The translations under genes and the position numbers were made by a program. Source: an uncultured bacterium (GTDB taxonomy: Bacteria; Cyanobacteriota; Vampirovibrionia; Gastranaerophilales; Gastranaerophilaceae). From it: a stretch of 64,000 nucleotides of DNA. The notes beneath the pieces are model-generated. The model had not been told where the DNA came from. It saw only the letters and a program-made list of their open reading frames with translations, and ran no database searches. Within the stretch, counting starts at the first letter, position 1, and each line of letters opens with the position of its first letter. This document shows positions 30,245-40,407 of the stretch, piece after piece. The stretch is from assembly GCA_946622415.1 (NCBI GenBank), contig CAMOPX010000002.1, positions 1 to 64,000 of the forward strand, written 5' to 3'.

Positions 30245-31372
30245 TTACTTAAATGCTGATTTCATCTTTTTTAGTATATTTTCTTTTTCTTCGTTTTTTG
30301 ATAAAACAAACAGTTCTTTATAAAGTTTTTCTTCTGCGAGTGTTAATTTTTTTGGAACTTCAACTCTGATTGTTACATAATGATTTCCTCTTTGAGAATC
30401 CGAGCCTAAATACGGCACACCCTCGCCTTTCAAGGTTAATCTTTCACCGTTTTGAACACCTTTTGGTATTGTTAATATTGATGTTCCATGGATTGTTTTT
30501 ATTTCTACATTGTCACCTATTACGGCTTGCGGAACAGAGATATTTAGTGTCGTATAGATATCGAATCCTTCACGTTGAAATTCTTTTGAATTTTTAACAT
30601 GAAGTACAATATATAAATCTCCGTTTCTTCCTCCATTTTTGCCCGAATTGCCTTCATTTGCAACTCTCATTTTAGAGCCGTGTTCCACTCCGTGCGGAAC
30701 TTTGATTGTTATTTTCTTTTCTTTTTCTACTGCACCCATACCGTGGCATACTTTGCAATATGCTTTCGGATTTTTGCCTGTTCCTCTGCAGTTTGGGCAA
30801 GTAGTTACGGATGTAAAAGAACCTAATATTGTTTGTTTGCTCTGTTGAATTCTACCATGTCCATGGCATACAGGGCAAACTGTATCTTTTGCATCTTTAT
30901 CCATTCCGGTTGAATTACATGCTATGCAAGGTTCTAAGTGCCTGATTTTAATTTCTTTTTCAACACCAAAGCATGCTTCTAAAAAATCGAGTTCTATATC
31001 GTATCTTAAATCATCACCTCTCAAGGGTCTATTCGGATCTTCTTCATAACCTGATGAAAAACCGCCAAATCCGCCAAAAAATGATGAAAATATATCCGAT
31101 AAATCAATATCGCCCATATTGAATGAATTAGGGTTAAAGCCGGCGTTTGACAGTCCGTCTTCTCCGTATCTGTCATATATTTCTCTTTTATTATCATCAG
31201 ATAAGGTTTCGTATGCTTTCCCTGCTTCTTTGAATTTTTCTGCCGCATCGGGTGCTTTATTTACATCAGGGTGATACTGTCTTGCTTTTTGTCTGAAAGC
31301 TTTTTTTATCTCTTCTTTTGTGGCATTCCTATCTACCCCAAGTATTTCATAATAATCCATTGTACTATTCAT
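30245..31372 (-). CDS. dnaJ: Chaperone DnaJ
   Basis: [22 protein letters not shown]...HPD; four CxxCxGxG zinc repeats. Confidence 0.96.
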   Translation of the reverse strand: MNSTMDYYEILGVDRNATKEEIKKAFRQKARQYHPDVNKAPDAAEKFKEAGKAYETLSDDNKREIYDRYGEDGLSNAGFNPNSFNMGDIDLSDIFSSFFGGFGGFSSGYEEDPNRPLRGDDLRYDIELDFLEACFGVEKEIKIRHLEPCIACNSTGMDKDAKDTVCPVCHGHGRIQQSKQTILGSFTSVTTCPNCRGTGKNPKAYCKVCHGMGAVEKEKKITIKVPHGVEHGSKMRVANEGNSGKNGGRNGDLYIVLHVKNSKEFQREGFDIYTTLNISVPQAVIGDNVEIKTIHGTSILTIPKGVQNGERLTLKGEGVPYLGSDSQRGNHYVTIRVEVPKKLTLAEEKLYKELFVLSKNEEKENILKKMKSAFK

Positions 31373-31378
31373 CTTTCT

Positions 31379-31984
31379 CTATTGATTTTCCTTTTTTGTT
31401 GCAACACCGACTAAAGCCGGTCTTACGATTCTGCTATCTGTTTTATATCCTTTTTGTATTATTGCCGCAACGCAATCCGGTTCAAATTCATCTGTCGGGA
31501 TTTTTGTAACGGCTTCGTGTTCATTTGGGTTAAATTCTTTTCCCAATGCGTCTATTTCTTTTAAACCGATTTTTTTAAGAGCTTCGGTTAGTTGTTTATA
31601 TGCGACTTCATAACCTTCTTTTACTGTTTTACAGTCTTCTATATCTTTTAAGTGCTCTTGTGCTCTATCAAAAGTATCTAATACACCCGCCAATTGTTTT
31701 AGCACGTTTGCTATAGTAAAAGACGATAATTCTTCTTTTTCGCTTGCTGTTCTTTTTCTGAAATTATCAAAATCAGCTGCAAGTCGAATATATTTGTTAT
31801 TTAATTCTTCATATTTTTTTTCAAATTCATCGTTTGCTTTTTCTTCTGCAACTGTTTCTTCGTTATTTATATCTTCTTCTTCAGTATTATTTTCAGTATT
31901 TTCTTCATCAGCTTCTTGCATTTCTTCGAGTTCTTTTATTGTTTCTTCATCAAAAGGATTTTTTGATTCGTCATTGTTGTTCAT
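31379..31984 (-). CDS. grpE: Nucleotide exchange factor GrpE
   Basis: AADFDNFRKRTASEKEE... and C-terminal beta domain GYKTDSRIVRPALVGVAT. Confidence 0.92.
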   Translation of the reverse strand: MNNNDESKNPFDEETIKELEEMQEADEENTENNTEEEDINNEETVAEEKANDEFEKKYEELNNKYIRLAADFDNFRKRTASEKEELSSFTIANVLKQLAGVLDTFDRAQEHLKDIEDCKTVKEGYEVAYKQLTEALKKIGLKEIDALGKEFNPNEHEAVTKIPTDEFEPDCVAAIIQKGYKTDSRIVRPALVGVATKKENQ

Positions 31985-32085
31985 TTTATCCCCCTTTTTT
32001 GATTAAATCGGCTATATTATTATTATAAGCTATGAATTAATGATGTCTAATTATTTAAATAATTTTTTAATATTTCGGTTTAAAA

Positions 32086-32113
32086 AATGGGGTCAGATAA
32101 TTCTAACCCCATT
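32086..32113 (-). terminator. Rho-independent terminator for the response regulator
   Basis: AATGGGGT...ACCCCATT; on the minus strand followed by TTTTTTA. Confidence 0.8.
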
Positions 32114-32133
32114 CACTATGAATGATTTTAAAT

Positions 32134-32826
32134 TTATACCGAAACAAGACCTTCCTTGATTGCTTTCACTGCGGCTTGTACTCTGTCATCTACGCATAAT
32201 TTTTGTAAAATTGAACAAACATGCGCTTTTGCAGTGTGTACGGAAACTATTAATTCTGATGCAATTTCCGTATTGGATTTTCCTTGTACCAACAACTTTA
32301 AAACTTCATTCTCTCTTTCCGTTAACTTTGTTTTCACATCTGATGAATTATAATTATTCATAATTTCCGTGTTTTCCGGTTTTGGGAATAGTTTTAATGC
32401 GAGATGTGCAACATTAGAATCTATCCAACACGCTCCTTTTGCCACATTTTTTATTACATTGGATAATGTAGCTGGGTCAATATCTTTAAGACAGTATCCG
32501 CTTGCACCCGAACCCAACGATGCTATAACTTCTTCTTCTCTATCGTGAGATGTTAAAATAATTATTTTTGTATTAGGTGAAATTTCTTTTACTCTGCTTG
32601 TTGCTTCTAATCCGTTAATACCCGGTAATCCTAAATCCATTAAAACGACATCAGGTTGTTCTGTTCTGATTAATTCCAATCCTGCCTCTGCATTTTGTGC
32701 TTCCGCAATTACATCTATGTTTTCAATTTCATTTAATGCATACCTTAATCCTACTCTTGTCAGTTTGTAATCCTCTATAATAATCACTCTTACGTCTTTT
32801 GTTTTGCTAATTGCTTGCTGGCTCAT
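32134..32826 (-). CDS. NarL/FixJ-family response regulator (REC + LuxR HTH)
   Basis: VIIIEDYKLTRVGLRYAL, VLMDLGLPGINGLEA, LTERENEVLKLLVQGKSNTEIASEL. Confidence 0.93.
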   Translation of the reverse strand: MSQQAISKTKDVRVIIIEDYKLTRVGLRYALNEIENIDVIAEAQNAEAGLELIRTEQPDVVLMDLGLPGINGLEATSRVKEISPNTKIIILTSHDREEEVIASLGSGASGYCLKDIDPATLSNVIKNVAKGACWIDSNVAHLALKLFPKPENTEIMNNYNSSDVKTKLTERENEVLKLLVQGKSNTEIASELIVSVHTAKAHVCSILQKLCVDDRVQAAVKAIKEGLVSV

Positions 32827-32898
32827 TTTTTCTTCCTTTCGTAATTTTCTTATCAGGACTAATACTAACTTGTAATAAACTTTTAGTTAATTATCCTG

Positions 32899-32976
32899 TC
32901 GGGTATTTTTTATGTACCCGATTGGGTAATCGGAACAAAACTTTTTTATTTTCGTCTGAAAAGATATATCAGACGA
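32899..32976. promoter_or_regulatory. Cluster of overlapping inverted repeats in divergent intergenic region
   Basis: TCGGGTA/TACCCGA (32899-32921), TACCC/GGGTA (32915-32928), CCGATT/AATCGG (32918-32933), TCGTCTGA/TCAGACGA (32952-32976). Confidence 0.6.
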
Positions 32977-32992
32977 TTGGGGAATTTGTGTT

Positions 32993-33943
32993 ATGCCGAT
33001 GGAATTAAATATTGATGAAATTGATTCTTTAAATGATGTTGAGAATGGTAATTTGTTATCCGATGACAATAATGACGAAGAAATAAAGACATTTAACGTA
33101 ATTGTTAATAAGGATGAAATTCTTCAGATGTATTTGAAAGATGTGAGCAGAATAAAATTATTAAAAAAAGACGAAGAGCTGCTGACAGGAAAAACTATAA
33201 AAGAAGGAAATAAAAAGGATTCTGTTGTTGCAAGGAAAAAATTAATTCAATCTAATTTAAGACTTGTTATTTCTATTGCAAAACGTTATACGGGTCAGGG
33301 TTTATTATTTATGGATTTGGTTCAGGAAGGTTCATTAGGACTTATTAAGGCAGCCGAAAGATTCGACTATAAAAAAGGTTTTAAATTTTCGACTTATGCA
33401 ACGTGGTGGATTAAACAAACAATAATTCGTGCAATTGCTAATCAATCCCGTTCAATAAGGATTCCTGTTCATATGGGAGATAAGATTAGAACTCTTAAAA
33501 AAGCAATTGTTAAATTGAGTGTTGATTTAGGAAGAGAACCTGATAATAAAGAACTTGCGGATTATTTAAAAACATCCGTTAAAAAAATCGAGCTTATTAA
33601 AAATTCAATAATAAAAGAGCCTGTTAGTTTTGAAACACCTGTTGCGCAGGATTTGTCACTTGAGGATTATATTGCGGATACCATTCAAAATGAGCCTTGC
33701 TATCTTGCAGAAAAATTTGATTTTAAGAAAGATATCAAAAAATCTTTAGGAATCCTCTCGGATAGAGAACGTTTTATTATTTTGAACCGTTTCGGACTCG
33801 AAAACAGGAAAAACATGACGCTTGAACAATTAGGTAAAATCTTAGGATTTTCAAAAGAAAGAATAAGACAAATTGAAATGGAAAGTCTTAAAAAACTAAG
33901 AAAATCTCCGTCAACTCAATATTTAAAAGAGTATCTTGCTTAG
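32993..33943 (+). CDS. RNA polymerase sigma factor, sigma-70 family (RpoD/RpoS-like, group 2)
   Basis: [55 protein letters not shown]-terminal region 4 HTH. Confidence 0.93.
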   Translation: MPMELNIDEIDSLNDVENGNLLSDDNNDEEIKTFNVIVNKDEILQMYLKDVSRIKLLKKDEELLTGKTIKEGNKKDSVVARKKLIQSNLRLVISIAKRYTGQGLLFMDLVQEGSLGLIKAAERFDYKKGFKFSTYATWWIKQTIIRAIANQSRSIRIPVHMGDKIRTLKKAIVKLSVDLGREPDNKELADYLKTSVKKIELIKNSIIKEPVSFETPVAQDLSLEDYIADTIQNEPCYLAEKFDFKKDIKKSLGILSDRERFIILNRFGLENRKNMTLEQLGKILGFSKERIRQIEMESLKKLRKSPSTQYLKEYLA

Positions 33944-35400
33944 AATTTCTTTGTTATGAGCGCAACGATATCGTTATAACATATTGCAATCATTAGAATT
34001 ATTAAAAGGGCAAAGAAGAAATTAGTGATTTTATCGCTTAATTCTTTGCTCGGTTTTTTGCCCGTAATTTGTTCAATAACAAGGAACATTACATGTCCGC
34101 CATCCAGTGCGGGAATCGGTAAAAAGTTCATTATTGCCAAATTCAGACTAATCATTGCACAAAGCAAAAGACCATTTAATATTCCTTTTGATGCGATGAT
34201 ATCTCCGCCTATTTTGATTACTGCTATGATTCCGTGCATTTCATCGGCACTGATTTTTCCTACGATTAATTGCCACAATCCTTCAAGCATTAGTTTTGTA
34301 GTGTTATAGCAATATTTAATACTGTTTACAACTATTGATTTTGGTGTTGTTGTTTCCATAAAGATATCCGCAACTTTTAATTCAATACCAAACTGTCCCG
34401 ATTCGTTGTATACGATGACATTATCAAGGTTTATCTCGTTATTATTTCTTGATATTGTCATTGTTATGGGTTTGTATGTGTCGGATAGAGCTGTCGCAAT
34501 ATCATTAATATTGGTTTCTGAATTTGTTGTAAATGTTTTTTTGGCAAAAATTTCATTTCTTAATTTGATTTGTTCGGGTGTTAATTTTGTTCCGTCTGCT
34601 TTATATTTTTCCAATCCTTTTAGGGTTTTGGACGAAACATTTAATTTCTTTTCAGGTTTTACATTAGGAAGAATTATTTTTGTATCTTTTGCAATTGTAT
34701 CTTTAATATTTGGATTTAATTTTTTTAATTTTTCCAAATTTTGATTTATTAAATCATCTTGAGCATAGTTATCAAATAATTTTGAATTGTTGCTGAAGAA
34801 TCTTAATTGATAAAGCGATTGAATATTTTGCCCGTTTATCTTTAAAATTTTATCGTCTTTTTTTAGTCCTTTTTCTTGGATATTTGAAAATATTTTGTTT
34901 TGTTTAATAAATTCATAATTTTCTATTGCTGCCGGATGTTTTAAATCTTGTGTATTAACGACTTTATTGACATATAATTCCTGCATTGACGTAGGAAGTT
35001 GTTTAAATACGGCTGCGCAAAACATAACAAGAAATATTGCAAATATAATATTCATAATTACACCTGCAGAAACTATAAACAGCTTTTGCAGAATTGTTTT
35101 GTTTTCGTATAATTCGGGAGAATCCGAAGGTAAAACTTCGTCTTCATCAATTTTTTCATCTTTATTGTCATTTTTAAAATTATCCATATCATCGGGAAAT
35201 GCTACATAACCCCCAAATAAAAATGCATGGATATAGAAATTTGTATTTTTCCATTTGAATAATTTCCACTCGGGACCTACAGGCATTCCGAAGCCGAATC
35301 TTGTAACTCTGACACCGCATAACCTTGCTGCAATAAAGTGACCTGCTTCATGGACAAGAATTAGTATGCTGATTAGTAATATCATTATTATTTGGTTCAT
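33940..35400 (-). CDS. rseP: RseP-like site-2 metalloprotease (M50) with PDZ domain
   Basis: [16 protein letters not shown] (HExxH), [34 protein letters not shown]. Confidence 0.92.
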   Translation of the reverse strand: MNQIIMILLISILILVHEAGHFIAARLCGVRVTRFGFGMPVGPEWKLFKWKNTNFYIHAFLFGGYVAFPDDMDNFKNDNKDEKIDEDEVLPSDSPELYENKTILQKLFIVSAGVIMNIIFAIFLVMFCAAVFKQLPTSMQELYVNKVVNTQDLKHPAAIENYEFIKQNKIFSNIQEKGLKKDDKILKINGQNIQSLYQLRFFSNNSKLFDNYAQDDLINQNLEKLKKLNPNIKDTIAKDTKIILPNVKPEKKLNVSSKTLKGLEKYKADGTKLTPEQIKLRNEIFAKKTFTTNSETNINDIATALSDTYKPITMTISRNNNEINLDNVIVYNESGQFGIELKVADIFMETTTPKSIVVNSIKYCYNTTKLMLEGLWQLIVGKISADEMHGIIAVIKIGGDIIASKGILNGLLLCAMISLNLAIMNFLPIPALDGGHVMFLVIEQITGKKPSKELSDKITNFFFALLIILMIAICYNDIVALITKKF

Positions 35401-35414
35401 AAATTCCTCTTTTG

Positions 35415-36581
35415 TTATTGCGGGGGTACTTTTTTGTATAATCCGAAAATGCTCGGTTTGTACGAATTTAAATTTTTATTTGATTCTGCAAGAAGAAGCC
35501 TTAACTTTTTGTTTTGATTTTCAAGTTCTTTTGCTCTTTGTTCAAGTCTTTTATTTTCTTGTTTAATTTCTTCCAATTGGGTTATTGCTTTTGTATCTGC
35601 CGAACATATTGCACTGACATGTTTTGCGATTTTTTTTGCCATTGTTCTTGCAATCATGTTGATTGTTCTTTCGGAAATATCCAATTTGAATTCGTTATTG
35701 TTTGCAGGCGCAGGTGCAGGCTGTTGTTTTGTAAATTCATTTACAACGTATTCTTTAAATTTTTCCTGTGCTTCAAATGAATCAGAAATTAAACTGATAT
35801 CATCAAAATCTTTTCCGTCCGATGTTTCATTTTGTTCCGTTAAATGAGGCATGGGCGGAGTGTTCTGATTTATATTAAAGGTACTGTTTTTAGGTGCAAT
35901 TTGCTGGGTTTGATTTTGAAAATCCTCGAGGGTTCTTTCTGTTTCTTCTATTTCTTTTATAACTTCTTGTCTTTGTTCCTGACTTTGCATTATTTCCTGT
36001 TGAGTGTTTTCATCAAGCGTCTGCATAGCACCTTCTAAGATGCCAAGCTTTCTTTTTTTAGGGGGCTGATGTTCTTCCTCAATTATTTCTTGATTTGTTG
36101 TATTTATATCGGGAATATCAACAGGCGTTGTTATATCAAGATTAAAATTGTCATTGATTTTATTAATTAAAGGTGTTCCGTCCGATAAAGAAACGTTACT
36201 TAAAATATTTTGTGTTTCCTTGTCAAGCGATTGATTGTTGATTGCGGGTTGTACTTGCGGCTGAATTGTCTGTTGTGCTTGTGGTTGAAGTTGTGAATTA
36301 TATACATTTGGTTGTTGATATTCAATCTGAGGAGCTTGTTGTATAGGCTGAACATAAGAATTTGTTTGCTGTTGCGTTTGTTCGTTATTTTGATTAAATA
36401 AATTATTCAGCACAATATCAAGAGTATTTTTGTCAAAAAACTCCCCACCCTGTTCGTCTTCAAAAATTGCCTCTATATTCCATTTTTTGAAAAAAGTATC
36501 CAGAGTGTAAATATCTATAAAATATCCTTTAGCCGAAAGGGCCTGCAGTATCTCATTTTTTGTATAGATATTTGATGTCAT
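35415..36581 (-). CDS. Hypothetical Gln-rich/coiled-coil protein with N-terminal helical domain
   Basis: MTSNIYTKNEILQALSAKGYFIDIYTLDTFFKKWNIEAIF...; central Q/P-rich region; C-terminal coiled coil. Start moved to ATG 36581. Confidence 0.6.
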   Translation of the reverse strand: MTSNIYTKNEILQALSAKGYFIDIYTLDTFFKKWNIEAIFEDEQGGEFFDKNTLDIVLNNLFNQNNEQTQQQTNSYVQPIQQAPQIEYQQPNVYNSQLQPQAQQTIQPQVQPAINNQSLDKETQNILSNVSLSDGTPLINKINDNFNLDITTPVDIPDINTTNQEIIEEEHQPPKKRKLGILEGAMQTLDENTQQEIMQSQEQRQEVIKEIEETERTLEDFQNQTQQIAPKNSTFNINQNTPPMPHLTEQNETSDGKDFDDISLISDSFEAQEKFKEYVVNEFTKQQPAPAPANNNEFKLDISERTINMIARTMAKKIAKHVSAICSADTKAITQLEEIKQENKRLEQRAKELENQNKKLRLLLAESNKNLNSYKPSIFGLYKKVPPQ

Positions 36582-36588
36582 ATACCTA

Positions 36589-36594
36589 ATTATA
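36589..36594 (-). promoter_or_regulatory. Candidate leaderless -10 (TATAAT) 7 nt before ATG 36581
   Basis: Minus strand: TTGTATAAT TAGGTAT ATG. Confidence 0.4.
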
Positions 36595-36669
36595 CAAAAA
36601 ACTTTATTTAATGCCAATTGTGAAGTTTGGTTAAAATGTGATAATTACTTTAAAATTACATTTATTTAA

Positions 36670-38325
36670 TTATTCAATATTTTCGGATGATTCTTTGATA
36701 TCGTCTACTTTTATTAGTGTTGCAGGAGTTGTTTGTTGTTCAACTTTTGTTACGTTTCCTAAAATTTTGTTAATATCGATTCTGCGATTTGCTAATGTCG
36801 ACGAACTTGGCACAAAACCGAGATTTGTACTGTCAGATTTTTTTATTATATCGTCAGGATTTATTTTGGGTTTATCTTCCTTTGTTCCTGTGTATATGTT
36901 GCCATCTTCATCTGTTAACGTTACAGGTGTTGTTTCGTGATTGTCCGTTATTTTTCCTAAAATATCGTCACCGCCAAGTTTACGATTAATTATTGTCTGT
37001 GAGCCGGGTGTAAAACCGAAATTTGTACTGTCAGATTTTTTTATTATATCGTCAGGATTTATTTTGGGTTTATCTTCCTTTGTTCCTGTGTATATGTTGC
37101 CATCTTCATCTGTTAACGTTACAGGTGTTGCTTCATGATTACCCAATACTTTTTCCGAAATATCGTCACTGCCAAGTTTACGATTAATTATTGTCTGTGA
37201 GCCGGGTGTAAAACCGAAATTTGCAATATCGGACGCTTGTGACAAACCTGCAGTTTTGAAGTCAATTTGATTAATCGAATCTGTTTTGTTATCTTGTCGT
37301 AAATTTGTTTCGCTTGTATTATTGTTTTCTTCTTTTGAAGTTTTTTCCGGTATTGTATTATTCTGAGTTGAAATTTTAGCGTTGTCGGTTTTTACTTCGG
37401 CTGTATTGCTTTGTTGTTTAGGTTTTACGACATTTCCTTTATTGTCGTATTTTGTCTTGTTATTTGTTTCGTATTTTCCTGTTTTTGTATTTTTTGTTGA
37501 ATTTACAACCTCGGATGAACCATCGGTATTATAAGTGACTGTCGTTCTTTTTTTATTGTTATATGTTGTGCATATTGCTTTTACCTTGCCTGATTTATCG
37601 GAACCTGATTTAATTGTTGTATAGCTGCCTGTTAGTGTTCCCTTGGAATTATATTCATAATCTGTTGTACTTGATATTTGCCCGCCTTCATTATATGTAT
37701 TTTTTCTTGCAAGCTCTCCTGTGTCGTCATAGCAGCTTAACGATTTTATTGTTCCTGTTTTTGTATCTTGAATTTTTTTTGAATTTATTTTACCTGTTTC
37801 ATCATATTTTTTAATCGTTGTATTGCCTGTTGACTTATCGTTTGAGGTTAATTGTCTTAATATGCCTCGACTGTCATAAACTTTTTTTGTTGTGATTCCG
37901 TTTATATTTATTGTAACGATTTTTGAATTATCGCTTCCGTATCTAACCGTAGCGTTACCTGTTTTACCGTTTTTATCTTTAATTTTAAATTTAATTGAAT
38001 TATTACTTTGTTTTGCATTTGTTGCAACTGTATAATTTCCCCAGCTTGTATTTTTTGCAAATGTTTTTGCTCTTTTTCCAGCTCTTTCTTTTGCTGTTTT
38101 GTTTGTTTCAGAGTTTTTTACATTGTTTTCAGCTTTTTTAATTGCAGAATTTATAGCTGAATTATCACTTGAGACGTCATCTTTAATTGAAATAAAGTTA
38201 TCAAAACATTCTTTTGTTTTTGAAGCTGACTTTGCGTTGTTTCCACTATTATTTAATTTGCTTTCCATTTGTTTTTGAGAAAGAGAAGAATTAAAAAATA
38301 AATTATTATTGCTTATATTTGCCAT
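36670..38325 (-). CDS. Hypothetical repeat protein: YD/RHS-like central repeats plus C-terminal 66-aa tandem repeats
   Basis: YDETGKINSKKIQDTKTG..., YDDTGELARKNTYNEGG...; SDSTNFGFTPGSQTIINRKLGGDDILGK... repeated. Confidence 0.6.
   Translation of the reverse strand: MANISNNNLFFNSSLSQKQMESKLNNSGNNAKSASKTKECFDNFISIKDDVSSDNSAINSAIKKAENNVKNSETNKTAKERAGKRAKTFAKNTSWGNYTVATNAKQSNNSIKFKIKDKNGKTGNATVRYGSDNSKIVTININGITTKKVYDSRGILRQLTSNDKSTGNTTIKKYDETGKINSKKIQDTKTGTIKSLSCYDDTGELARKNTYNEGGQISSTTDYEYNSKGTLTGSYTTIKSGSDKSGKVKAICTTYNNKKRTTVTYNTDGSSEVVNSTKNTKTGKYETNNKTKYDNKGNVVKPKQQSNTAEVKTDNAKISTQNNTIPEKTSKEENNNTSETNLRQDNKTDSINQIDFKTAGLSQASDIANFGFTPGSQTIINRKLGSDDISEKVLGNHEATPVTLTDEDGNIYTGTKEDKPKINPDDIIKKSDSTNFGFTPGSQTIINRKLGGDDILGKITDNHETTPVTLTDEDGNIYTGTKEDKPKINPDDIIKKSDSTNLGFVPSSSTLANRRIDINKILGNVTKVEQQTTPATLIKVDDIKESSENIE
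36673..37233 (-). repeat. 198-bp (66-aa) in-frame tandem repeat, 2 close copies plus 1 degenerate copy
   Basis: The segment ATTTGTACTGTCAGATTTTTTTATTATATCGTCAGG begins at 36823 and again at 37021, exactly 198 bp apart. Confidence 0.85.
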
Positions 38326-38504
38326 TTTGATACCCTTATTTTAAATTCTACACAATTTTTTTAATCGTAATTTTTCAAAATTACTTTAGTTTTTTTGATA
38401 AAAAATTTACATTTATATACAAAAATTAATATTAAAATGAAAATTATTAAAAATATGACTTTTTATAATATAATTATTTTGATTTATGTTACAGAGAGTA
38501 GTTT

Positions 38505-39245
38505 ATGAGAATAATTGCAAAAAATCTTGTTAAAATATATGGTGACCGCGCTGTCGTAAACGATGTGTCTTTCGATGTTAACAAAGGCGAAGTTGTCGGA
38601 CTTTTGGGGCCAAATGGCGCAGGTAAAACCACTACCTTTTATATGATAGTCGGTCTTGTCAGAGCAAACAGAGGTGAAATTTTACTAGAACTGGATGACG
38701 GCAAAAAAATTAATATGACATCAATTCCGATGAATGAACGTGCAAAATTGGGTGTTGGCTATTTGCCTCAAGAAATGTCAATTTTTAGAAAATTAAATGT
38801 TGAAGACAATCTTAAACTCGTTCTCGAAATGAATGATAAATTATCTCAAGACGAAAAAGACGAACTCTTAGAGAATTTATTAACTGAATTTGGTGTTCAA
38901 AAATTAAGACACGCATCAGCAGTTGCGCTGTCGGGTGGTGAAAGAAGACGTGTTGAAATTGCAAGAGCGTTAGCCGCAACACCTTCATTTATTCTTCTTG
39001 ATGAACCTTTTACAGGTATTGACCCTATTGCTATAGGTGAGATTAAAGAAAATATATACAAACTTGCAAAAGAAAAAAATATCGGAATATTGATAACAGA
39101 CCATAACCCCAAGGCAACACTTTCTATTACAGACAGAGCGAATGTAATTTTTGACGGAAAAATTAAAATTTCAGGCAAAAGTTCTGATGTAGCAGTTGAT
39201 CCTGTTGCTAAAAAATTCTATCTCGGTGAGGATTTTGTTCTTTAA
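38505..39245 (+). CDS. lptB: LPS export ABC transporter ATP-binding protein
   Basis: [50 protein letters not shown]. Confidence 0.95.
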   Translation: MRIIAKNLVKIYGDRAVVNDVSFDVNKGEVVGLLGPNGAGKTTTFYMIVGLVRANRGEILLELDDGKKINMTSIPMNERAKLGVGYLPQEMSIFRKLNVEDNLKLVLEMNDKLSQDEKDELLENLLTEFGVQKLRHASAVALSGGERRRVEIARALAATPSFILLDEPFTGIDPIAIGEIKENIYKLAKEKNIGILITDHNPKATLSITDRANVIFDGKIKISGKSSDVAVDPVAKKFYLGEDFVL

Positions 39246-39312
39246 TTATTGAAAAAATATTATGAATATAAATGTTTTAAAAAATTATTTAATCAAAATT
39301 AAAAATTATAAA

Positions 39313-40407
39313 ATGACAATTCTTGATAAATTTATTTTATCTCAGGTTGTTAAAGCAACCTTGGTGTGTTTGGTTTTATTTATAATAGTTTGGATAGCGC
39401 CCGAAACACTGTTTAAAATTATAAAAAAAGTTCTTAATGATACAATTACACCTTTTGTTGCCGTTAAATTATTAATCTTGGAAATCCCAAAGGTGCTTGC
39501 AAAAGCTATTCCTGTCGGTATTTTTCTGGGGTCAATTTTTACGTTTGACAGATTATCAAAAAACTCAGAACTTGCAATTTTAAGAGGAATAGGAATTTCA
39601 TTTAACAGAATTATGGCGCCTGTCATTATATTTGGTGCTTTTTTGTCTGTACTTTGTTATTTTGTAAATGACAGATTGGTTCCGATAGCAAGCAACAAAC
39701 TCGGAGAATCAAAAGGCGGCGGAAGCCATTTTGTATATATTGTAGAAAATAAAGACAAAACCCCTAAACAAAATATTATTGTTTCAAACTTTAATACAAC
39801 AACAATCTTCGGAATAATTGTAATGAATTTTTCAAATGAAAATTATTCTGATGTCACAACATTTAAAAGCATAGTTTTTGCACCTCGTGCATATTTTGAG
39901 GATAACTGTTGGAAAGTGGTTGATGCTGTTAAATATGATATAGATGAAGACGGTATTTATCATGATGTCAATAAATTACCCGAATATAGAATTCTAACTT
40001 CCGGTAAAGAAGCAATTGAAGTTAAAAATTTAATGCTTAATGCAACAAGAAAAGAAAGGGTATTTACAAATCACCAAATTTCAAAATATGCAAAATTGCT
40101 TAAAAAAGCAAAATTTTCCGATGAATACAGATATTTCAGAGTAAAATTATATCAAAGATATTTACATCCTTTGACCTGTATTTTGTTTGCCATTATCGGA
40201 TGTTTGCTCGGATTTTGCCCGCCGAGAACGCAAAGACTTATTGGTTTTACAATTGCCGTCGGTATGATTTTCGGTTATTATATTACCCTGCCTTTCTTTG
40301 ATTTATTGGCACAAAAGGCAGTTTTGCCGCAGTTTTTGTGTGCAGTATTACCGATTTTGATTTTTATAATTTCGATATTTGTTATTAAAAAAGTAAAGGA
40401 TTTATGA
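39313..40407 (+). CDS. lptF: LptF/LptG family permease
   Basis: LDKFILSQVVKATLVCLVLF, AILRGIGISFNRIMAPVI; follows lptB. Start codon uncertain (39262 or 39313). Confidence 0.85.
   Translation: MTILDKFILSQVVKATLVCLVLFIIVWIAPETLFKIIKKVLNDTITPFVAVKLLILEIPKVLAKAIPVGIFLGSIFTFDRLSKNSELAILRGIGISFNRIMAPVIIFGAFLSVLCYFVNDRLVPIASNKLGESKGGGSHFVYIVENKDKTPKQNIIVSNFNTTTIFGIIVMNFSNENYSDVTTFKSIVFAPRAYFEDNCWKVVDAVKYDIDEDGIYHDVNKLPEYRILTSGKEAIEVKNLMLNATRKERVFTNHQISKYAKLLKKAKFSDEYRYFRVKLYQRYLHPLTCILFAIIGCLLGFCPPRTQRLIGFTIAVGMIFGYYITLPFFDLLAQKAVLPQFLCAVLPILIFIISIFVIKKVKDL

Noticed and set aside
31794-32028. Ser/Phe- and Leu-rich + strand ORFs opposite grpE
   Set aside because: Antisense to the acidic GAA-rich N-terminus of grpE; low-complexity artefacts.
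32887-33069. Minus-strand 60-aa ORF spanning the inverted repeats upstream of the sigma factor
   Set aside because: Mostly antisense to the sigma N-terminus and lacks an RBS; the DNA palindromes are the better explanation for the structure.
36638-37138. Two + strand ORFs (36638..36940, 36941..37138) with near-identical C-terminal sequence IISSGFILGLSSFVPVYMLPSSSVNVTGV
   Set aside because: They are antisense translations of the 198-bp tandem repeat in the minus-strand gene; the similarity is a by-product of the repeat.
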